Assembly: GCA_020444005.1 (NCBI GenBank)
Contig: JAHLLU010000060.1
Span: forward strand, 1-9,142
Direction: 5' to 3'
From: an archaeon
GTDB taxonomy: Archaea > Thermoproteota > Bathyarchaeia > TCS64
Length of the DNA: 9,142 nucleotides
Shown here: positions 5,339-9,142 of the stretch, in pieces
Layout of the letters: each line of letters begins with the position of its first letter
Position numbering within the stretch: the first letter of the stretch is position 1
Notes under the pieces: model-generated
What the model was told of the DNA's origin: nothing
Seen by the model: only the letters and a program-made list of their open reading frames with translations
Database searches by the model: none
Program-made: the position numbers and the translations under genes

Positions 5339-6451
5339 TTAGGCGACCTCCTTGATGTCGGTGATACGCTCAGTGCAGCTCATACATGGGTCGATGCTGT
5401 GTACTATCGCTGGGATATCTGCTACGTCGTGTCCGACTAGCATACCGAGTAGTGGTGGGATGTTTGGTAGTGTAGGTGTCCTGATTCTGACGCGCTCCAA
5501 GTGTATTGTGTTATTACCCTTTGCGTAGTAGAAGACTTCTCCACGTGGTTGCTCTGTTCTGTAGATGGCTTCGCCATCTGGGAACTTTTCATTCTTGACG
5601 GCGATTGGTCCCTCGGGTAGCTGGTTCAAAGCTTTCTTGATTAGATCAACACTCTGGTAGCATTCATCTAGCCTTACCAAGACCCTGCCCTGTACGTCGC
5701 AGTTATCATAGACTACTGGCTCAAAGTCCAGTTCGCCGTATGCCTCGTAGCCATTGTTCCTCATGTCCTGTGGGATTCCTGAGGCTCTGATTACGGGTCC
5801 GACTGCTCCGCTGTGGACTGCGTCTTTCTTTGGTAGTATACCTTTGTTCACGGTCTTGCTTAGGAACGCTGGGTCTTTTCTGAATACATGTGCCCAGTCA
5901 TCCATCTCTTTCTTCAGCTTGTCCATGTCCTTCTGGTATCGGCTGATCAATGCTTCATCCATGTCCTTGGTGACTCCACCGATTACAGTGGTTCCCATGT
6001 GGATTCTGTGTCCGTTGGTTGCCTCTGTTAGCTCCAAGACGAGTTCACGGTCTCTCCATACTTTCATGAAAAGGCTCTCGAAACCCACCGCCTCAGCGAA
6101 CAAGCCTATCCAGAGCAGGTGGCTCTGGAGCCTTGCTATCTCCGCCCAGATGGTTCTCAGGTACTTTGCCCTGATAGGTATCTCGGTATCTGTCATCTTC
6201 TCGATTAGACCTGCGTAGGTCTGTCCGTGTATGATGTTGCAGATTCCACAGATTCTTTCACATAAGTATAGGTTTCTCCGGTAGTCGTTTAGCTCAGCAG
6301 CACGCTCGATGCCCCTGTGTATGTACCCTATGTTAGGTAGTACGTCAACGATCTTTTCCTCATCCACGTAGAACTGGAGCTGTACTGGCTCCGGTAGTAC
6401 GGGGTGCTGTGGACCGAAGGGTATCACTGTTAGTTTAGGTTCATTACTCAT
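5339..6451 (-). CDS. group 4 [NiFe] hydrogenase large (catalytic) subunit, EchE/NuoD-like
   Basis: Catalytic subunit of a membrane-anchored energy-converting hydrogenase, homologous to complex I NuoD. The frame is open to 6484, but the ATG at 6451 has GGAGGTG 8 nt upstream and starts at MSNEPKLTVIPFGPQHP as relatives do, giving 370 residues. The L1 motif ERICGICNIIH carries Cys68, Cys71 and His75; the L2 motif DPCMSCTER near the C-terminus carries Cys356 and Cys359. All four Ni/Fe ligands are intact, so this is a true hydrogenase and not a respiratory complex I subunit. Other NuoD-like marks are IGYIHRGIE, IPIRAKYLR, SHLLWIGLFA and AVGPVIRASG. Eight residues follow the Arg after L2 (ITDIKEVA), which could be the peptide removed on Ni insertion, as in HycE. 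It overlaps the upstream fusion gene by 8 bp. Confidence 0.95.
   Translation of the reverse strand: MSNEPKLTVIPFGPQHPVLPEPVQLQFYVDEEKIVDVLPNIGYIHRGIERAAELNDYRRNLYLCERICGICNIIHGQTYAGLIEKMTDTEIPIRAKYLRTIWAEIARLQSHLLWIGLFAEAVGFESLFMKVWRDRELVLELTEATNGHRIHMGTTVIGGVTKDMDEALISRYQKDMDKLKKEMDDWAHVFRKDPAFLSKTVNKGILPKKDAVHSGAVGPVIRASGIPQDMRNNGYEAYGELDFEPVVYDNCDVQGRVLVRLDECYQSVDLIKKALNQLPEGPIAVKNEKFPDGEAIYRTEQPRGEVFYYAKGNNTIHLERVRIRTPTLPNIPPLLGMLVGHDVADIPAIVHSIDPCMSCTERITDIKEVA
5346..5353 (-). promoter_or_regulatory. ribosome binding site of the ferredoxin subunit
   Basis: The minus strand reads AAGGAGGT, 8 nt before the ATG at 5337 and lying within the last codons of the large-subunit gene. A near-perfect Shine-Dalgarno match, it confirms the start. 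Confidence 0.85.
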
Positions 6452-8255
6452 TCCAGTCGCACCTCCAGCATCTTCCAGCCTCACAAGTCGCTGTGCATTT
6501 CTCCAGCACTAGCTCGACTTCATCGAAGCCTTTGATTCGTTCATCTGGGTCCAGTTCAGGTATTGCAGCCTGTGGAGCCTCCATAAGAGCCTCCTTGTCA
6601 ACTGGACGCGCCACGAACTCGGACATATCTGGTGTAGCGTCACTCAAGCCCTCTCCTCCAAGGTACTTGTCGATGCTGCTCGCGGCGATTCTGCCGTCAC
6701 GTAGCGCTGCGATAACGCTTGTTGGTCCGTAGACCGCGTCTCCGCCTGCCCATACGTTGTCTCGGCTTGTCTTGAGGTCTTCATCTGTCTCGATCTGTCC
6801 CCAACGGTTTACCTCGACACCCATGCCTGCTGGCACGAGTCCACGGTAACCGATGGCTGAGATTATTGTGTCTGCCTCAACTGTGACACCTCTTCCCTCC
6901 ATGGGCATGGGGCGTCTTCTGCCTGATTCATCTGGCTCGCCGGGTATCATCGCCTGGAAGTTGATCTTCAATGGTTTTCCGGGGATGATCTTTATCTGGC
7001 TGCTCAGGAAGTCAAAGTTGACTCCTTCCTCCATGGCTCCATGAACCTCGTGAAGGCTTGCAGGCATCTCGCCCTCTGTTCTTCTGTAGAACAGGGTTAC
7101 TTCGTCCGCTCCTAGGCGTACTGCGGTACGAGCAGCGTCCATTGCGCTGTTACCACCGCCTATGACTATTACTCGGCTGCCAATTTCTGGTGTCTCGTTT
7201 CTGAGATTTACGGCTGTCAAGAAATCGATGAAGCTGATTACTCCCTCGCTGTCCTCGCCCTCACATCTGAGACTGTTACATTGGTCTGCGCCTATTCCGA
7301 GGAACGCTGCGTCATATCCTTCAGACATCAGTGTGTTCAAGTCCTCAACTGCTGTCTCCAGTTTTACCTCTGCGCCTACCTCGTTTAGACGAGCCATTAG
7401 CTCCTCGTTCATCAGGTCCTTGGGAAGCCTGTACTTGGGGATACCCCAAGCCATAGCTCCACCTAGCATAGCGCCTTTCTCATAGACCACTGCCTTGTGA
7501 CCTTGCATTCCTAGATAGTAAGCTGCGGCTACGCCTGCGGGTCCACCGCCGACTATCGCCACCTTCTTACCTGAAGGCGCCTTGCATGTGACCTCTCTTT
7601 GTAGGCCTCCATTCTGTTCCATAAAGCCGTCAGCTGCGACGCGCTTCAATAGCCTGATCTGTATGTGTTTTGCTTCAAGCTGCTGTCTACAACCCTCTTG
7701 GCATGGGGCGAAACAGACTCTTCCCAATATGGCTGGGATTGGAGCCCTGTCGATTATTGTGTTGTACGCTGCCTCTGGGTCATCGTTTTCGACTTCCCTG
7801 ATGTATTTGGGGATGTTGACCATTGCTGGGCACTCCTCGCGGCATGGTCCAAGCTTCCTCATGATGGGGGGCTGTGGCCCAACCGCTGGTTTTAACAGCG
7901 TTGAAGGGCTTGATGCGTTTTTGAGCATCTTGCCTCCGAGATCTACGGCCAGGTCGCTGAATTTTAGTTTGAAGAGGTCTTGTGCCTCGTTCTCAGCTAT
8001 GAATGCTGCTAAGTAGACTCCTGTTATGCTCTTGATTGGCTCATCTTTTTTCGTGATTAAGTGTATGTTTTCGACGTGGTCTTCTACCTCAAAGTGGTAG
8101 AGTACCTCTGCGTTGGTTTCACTGATGTCTTCGGCTGTTATTGTTAGGAACCGTGCACCTTTCTCCTTCATGGCTTCCACTGCAGAGATTAGAGTGTCCA
8201 TGGTTACCGTTGTGTCGTATGCTTGGTCAGGTGTTTTTGTTATTTCGACTATCAT
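6444..8255 (-). CDS. fusion protein: EchD/NuoC-like hydrogenase subunit + GltD/NfnB-like FeS flavoprotein NAD(P)H oxidoreductase
   Basis: A 603-residue fusion in the EchD slot of the operon. Residues 1 to about 112 form a NuoC/30-kDa-like domain (YHFEV 53-57, SITGVYLAAFIAENEAQDLF 76-95), which normally bridges large and small subunits. A Pro-rich linker (about 118-132) leads into the GltD-type FeS domain: CREEC with Cys138 and Cys142, then Cys181, 185 and 189, and IQIRLLKRVAAD. The Rossmann parts follow: FAD site VGGGPAG (235-241), NAD(P)H site VIGGGNSAMDAA (364-375) and the closing FAD motif AGGDAVYGP (503-511). The tail holds four more Cys (587, 591, 596, 599). Such flavoproteins move electrons between NAD(P)H, FAD and FeS clusters. 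The frame extends upstream to 8345, but the ATG at 8255 overlaps the small-subunit stop (ATGA), has GGAGGAGGA ahead and begins where NuoC homologues do. NAD(P)H coupling of the hydrogenase is inferred; the fold assignments are firm. Confidence 0.92.
   Translation of the reverse strand: MIVEITKTPDQAYDTTVTMDTLISAVEAMKEKGARFLTITAEDISETNAEVLYHFEVEDHVENIHLITKKDEPIKSITGVYLAAFIAENEAQDLFKLKFSDLAVDLGGKMLKNASSPSTLLKPAVGPQPPIMRKLGPCREECPAMVNIPKYIREVENDDPEAAYNTIIDRAPIPAILGRVCFAPCQEGCRQQLEAKHIQIRLLKRVAADGFMEQNGGLQREVTCKAPSGKKVAIVGGGPAGVAAAYYLGMQGHKAVVYEKGAMLGGAMAWGIPKYRLPKDLMNEELMARLNEVGAEVKLETAVEDLNTLMSEGYDAAFLGIGADQCNSLRCEGEDSEGVISFIDFLTAVNLRNETPEIGSRVIVIGGGNSAMDAARTAVRLGADEVTLFYRRTEGEMPASLHEVHGAMEEGVNFDFLSSQIKIIPGKPLKINFQAMIPGEPDESGRRRPMPMEGRGVTVEADTIISAIGYRGLVPAGMGVEVNRWGQIETDEDLKTSRDNVWAGGDAVYGPTSVIAALRDGRIAASSIDKYLGGEGLSDATPDMSEFVARPVDKEALMEAPQAAIPELDPDERIKGFDEVELVLEKCTATCEAGRCWRCDWNE
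6460..6466 (-). promoter_or_regulatory. ribosome binding site of the large subunit
   Basis: GGAGGTG on the minus strand, 8 nt before the ATG at 6451, inside the end of the fusion gene. It decides between this start and the more distant one at 6484, which lies upstream of the site. Confidence 0.85.
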
Positions 8256-8698
8256 TCTGAGTCCTCCTCCACTTTGACAGCTCCTGAAAGCTTGTTCAAT
8301 GCGAGTACTACTGCATCGATTATCTGCTCTGGTCGAGCCGCGCATCCCGGTACATATACATCTACTGGGATGACGTTGTCAATGCCTCCGAGCACGTTGG
8401 GGCAGTTATGGAATACTCCTCCGGTGCATGCACAGGTTCCGATGGCTATAACCATCTTTGGTGCGGGCATCTGGTCGTAGAGGTTTTTCAGTACTTCCTT
8501 GTTTCTGTGGTTTACTGCTCCTGTAACCAGTAGTACGTCTGCTTGTTTGGGGTCTCCTATGTTTACGATTCCGAATCTCTCGACGTCGAACTTGGGTGTT
8601 AGTGCTGCTAGTATCTCGATGTCGCAGCCGTTACAGCTGCCGGCGTCGTAGTGCATTACCCAGAGGCTCTTGAGTCGGGCTTGTTGTATTAGTGACAT
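8252..8698 (-). CDS. group 4 [NiFe] hydrogenase small subunit, EchC/NuoB-like
   Basis: Small subunit carrying the [4Fe-4S] cluster nearest the NiFe site, homologous to complex I NuoB. It has 148 residues, the short form typical of Ech/Mbh enzymes, with no Tat signal, as expected for a cytoplasm-facing complex. Cluster ligands are Cys22 and Cys25 (SCNGCDIE), Cys89 (IGTCACTGG) and Cys119 (VPGCAARPE). Cys91 and Cys99 are extra. The segment ADVLLVTGAVNHRN is the usual NuoB-type strand and loop. The start has GGAGGT 10 nt upstream, and one base separates it from the membrane-subunit stop; its own stop overlaps the start of the fusion gene (ATGA). The tight packing implies coupled translation with its partners. 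Confidence 0.95.
   Translation of the reverse strand: MSLIQQARLKSLWVMHYDAGSCNGCDIEILAALTPKFDVERFGIVNIGDPKQADVLLVTGAVNHRNKEVLKNLYDQMPAPKMVIAIGTCACTGGVFHNCPNVLGGIDNVIPVDVYVPGCAARPEQIIDAVVLALNKLSGAVKVEEDSE
8262..8270 (-). promoter_or_regulatory. ribosome binding site of the EchD-GltD fusion gene
   Basis: GGAGGAGGA on the minus strand, 6 nt before the ATG at 8255. It supports initiation there and so excludes the 30-residue N-terminal extension that overlaps the small-subunit gene. Confidence 0.85.
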
Positions 8699-8699
8699 C

Positions 8700-9142
8700 T
8701 TAGATTATACCTCCAAAGACGAGAACAGCTAGGTTCACCAATACTAGGATGAACCCAGTTGTCCAAGTGGTCCTGAGCATCTTCTGCCAAGTCAACCGTG
8801 GATAGATGTTGTCAACCACCAACGCGATGAAGAACATGGCGAGGCTGATGACTGCACCGATTACTGGGTTTGGCGCCCAGAATAGGCTGAATATCATCAG
8901 GGTGGTTGCAAGCTTGGTCCAGTGACCTAGCTCTATCAGCGCCATCGTGTAGCCGCTGAACTCTGTGAATACTCCCCTGACTAGCTCTTGGTGGGCGTGC
9001 CCGCTGCCGGATACGTCGTATGGGCTCTTCTTCATCTCGATAACCAAGACGAACATGAGAGCCACCAAGGCTAGGGGTAGCACCATTGCTAAGGGTTTAC
9101 CGTAGGCGTAGATGCCCTTGATTGTGAAGCTACCAGTTACCA
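8700..9142 (-). CDS. NuoH/EchB-like membrane subunit of the hydrogenase, 5' end cut by window edge
   Basis: The C-terminal 146 residues of the membrane subunit that links the hydrophilic arm to the ion-pumping arm (NuoH / EchB / MbhM family). The frame is open to the right edge; the Met at 9086 is internal, since coding continues upstream with GSFTIKGIYAYGKPLA. Visible are a membrane helix (LPLALVALMFVLVIEM), the conserved cytoplasmic loop with KSPYDVSGSGHAHQELVRG and FTEFSG, which contains the acidic residues thought to take part in proton transfer, then ALIELGHW, one or two helices around ATTLMIFSLFW to MFFIALVVDN, and a last helix (GFILVLVNLAVLVFGG). The HxHQE loop is Ech/Hyf-like more than complex I-like. 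It ends one base before the small-subunit start. The rest of the gene, and any EchA/NuoL-like pump subunit, would lie beyond the window. Confidence 0.93.
   Translation of the reverse strand, partial: VTGSFTIKGIYAYGKPLAMVLPLALVALMFVLVIEMKKSPYDVSGSGHAHQELVRGVFTEFSGYTMALIELGHWTKLATTLMIFSLFWAPNPVIGAVISLAMFFIALVVDNIYPRLTWQKMLRTTWTTGFILVLVNLAVLVFGGII
8709..8714 (-). promoter_or_regulatory. ribosome binding site of the small subunit
   Basis: GGAGGT on the minus strand, 10 nt before the ATG at 8698, within the final codons of the membrane-subunit gene. Confidence 0.8.

Noticed and set aside
5754..6218. Plus-strand open frame of 154 codons opposite the large subunit
   Set aside because: Antisense shadow of a well-conserved catalytic gene, with no ribosome binding site or family resemblance.
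6452..6484. 11-residue N-terminal extension of the hydrogenase large subunit
   Set aside because: The strong GGAGGTG site lies downstream of that start and directly ahead of the ATG at 6451.
7860..7920. Fusion as an artefact of a sequencing frameshift joining two genes
   Set aside because: The frame is continuous, the linker is Pro-rich and plausible, and there is no stop, start with ribosome binding site, or frame change between the domains. Only relatives can settle it fully.
7582..8016. Plus-strand open frame of 144 codons opposite the fusion gene
   Set aside because: Shadow of the strongly supported minus-strand gene; its Ser/Pro/Cys-rich product has no recognisable fold.
8256..8345. 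30-residue N-terminal extension of the fusion protein
   Set aside because: It lies inside the small-subunit gene in another frame, upstream of a strong ribosome binding site and an ATGA-coupled start at 8255.
5339..9142. Operon as part of respiratory complex I or an F420H2 dehydrogenase
   Set aside because: The NuoD-like protein keeps all four Ni-binding cysteines in L1 and L2, which complex I homologues have lost.

Overview
The window holds two unrelated-looking gene blocks of an uncultured, probably archaeal, anaerobe. The archaeal call is an inference. It rests on an Ech/Mbh-type energy-converting [NiFe] hydrogenase, a bacterial-like NHEJ set with a split polymerase and ligase (a gene arrangement known from some archaea), and AT-rich TATA-like boxes a short distance ahead of start codons that lack Shine-Dalgarno sequences. 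Nothing here fixes the lineage, and an anaerobic bacterium is not excluded.

Left block (1-4510), DNA double-strand break repair. On the minus strand run Ku (2930-2121), an ATP-dependent DNA ligase fused to a C-terminal 3'-phosphoesterase (2124-733) and a DUF72/YecE TIM-barrel protein (708 to the left edge, missing only its last residues). Ku and ligase overlap by ATGA, and DUF72 follows 24 bp after the ligase. Upstream lies a stand-alone LigD-type primase-polymerase (4510-3656, minus). Between polymerase and Ku, on the opposite strand, sits an unfamiliar 218-residue protein (3003-3659, plus). It looks like a PD-(D/E)XK-type nuclease core followed by a winged helix. Its stop codon interlocks with that of the polymerase (TTAA), and it diverges from Ku across 72 bp. 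This is the best candidate here for an undescribed repair component.

Middle (4511-5007). An AT-rich 146-bp spacer probably carries divergent promoters. It is followed by a short acidic coiled-coil protein of unknown function (4657-4995, plus).

Right block (5008 to the right edge), all minus, transcribed from right to left: NuoH/EchB-like membrane subunit (partial), small subunit (EchC/NuoB), a 603-residue fusion, catalytic large subunit (EchE/NuoD, all four Ni-binding Cys present) and a 2x[4Fe-4S] ferredoxin subunit (EchF/NuoI). The order is that of ech operons. Genes abut or overlap and each has a strong GGAGG-type ribosome binding site. The remarkable member is the fusion: an EchD/NuoC-like domain joined in frame to a complete GltD/NfnB-like FeS flavoprotein with FAD and NAD(P)H sites. 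It suggests that this membrane hydrogenase exchanges electrons directly with NAD(P)H, perhaps as well as with ferredoxin.

No stretch over 300 bases lacks a gene. I saw no tRNA, rRNA, CRISPR array, insertion sequence or obvious repeat.
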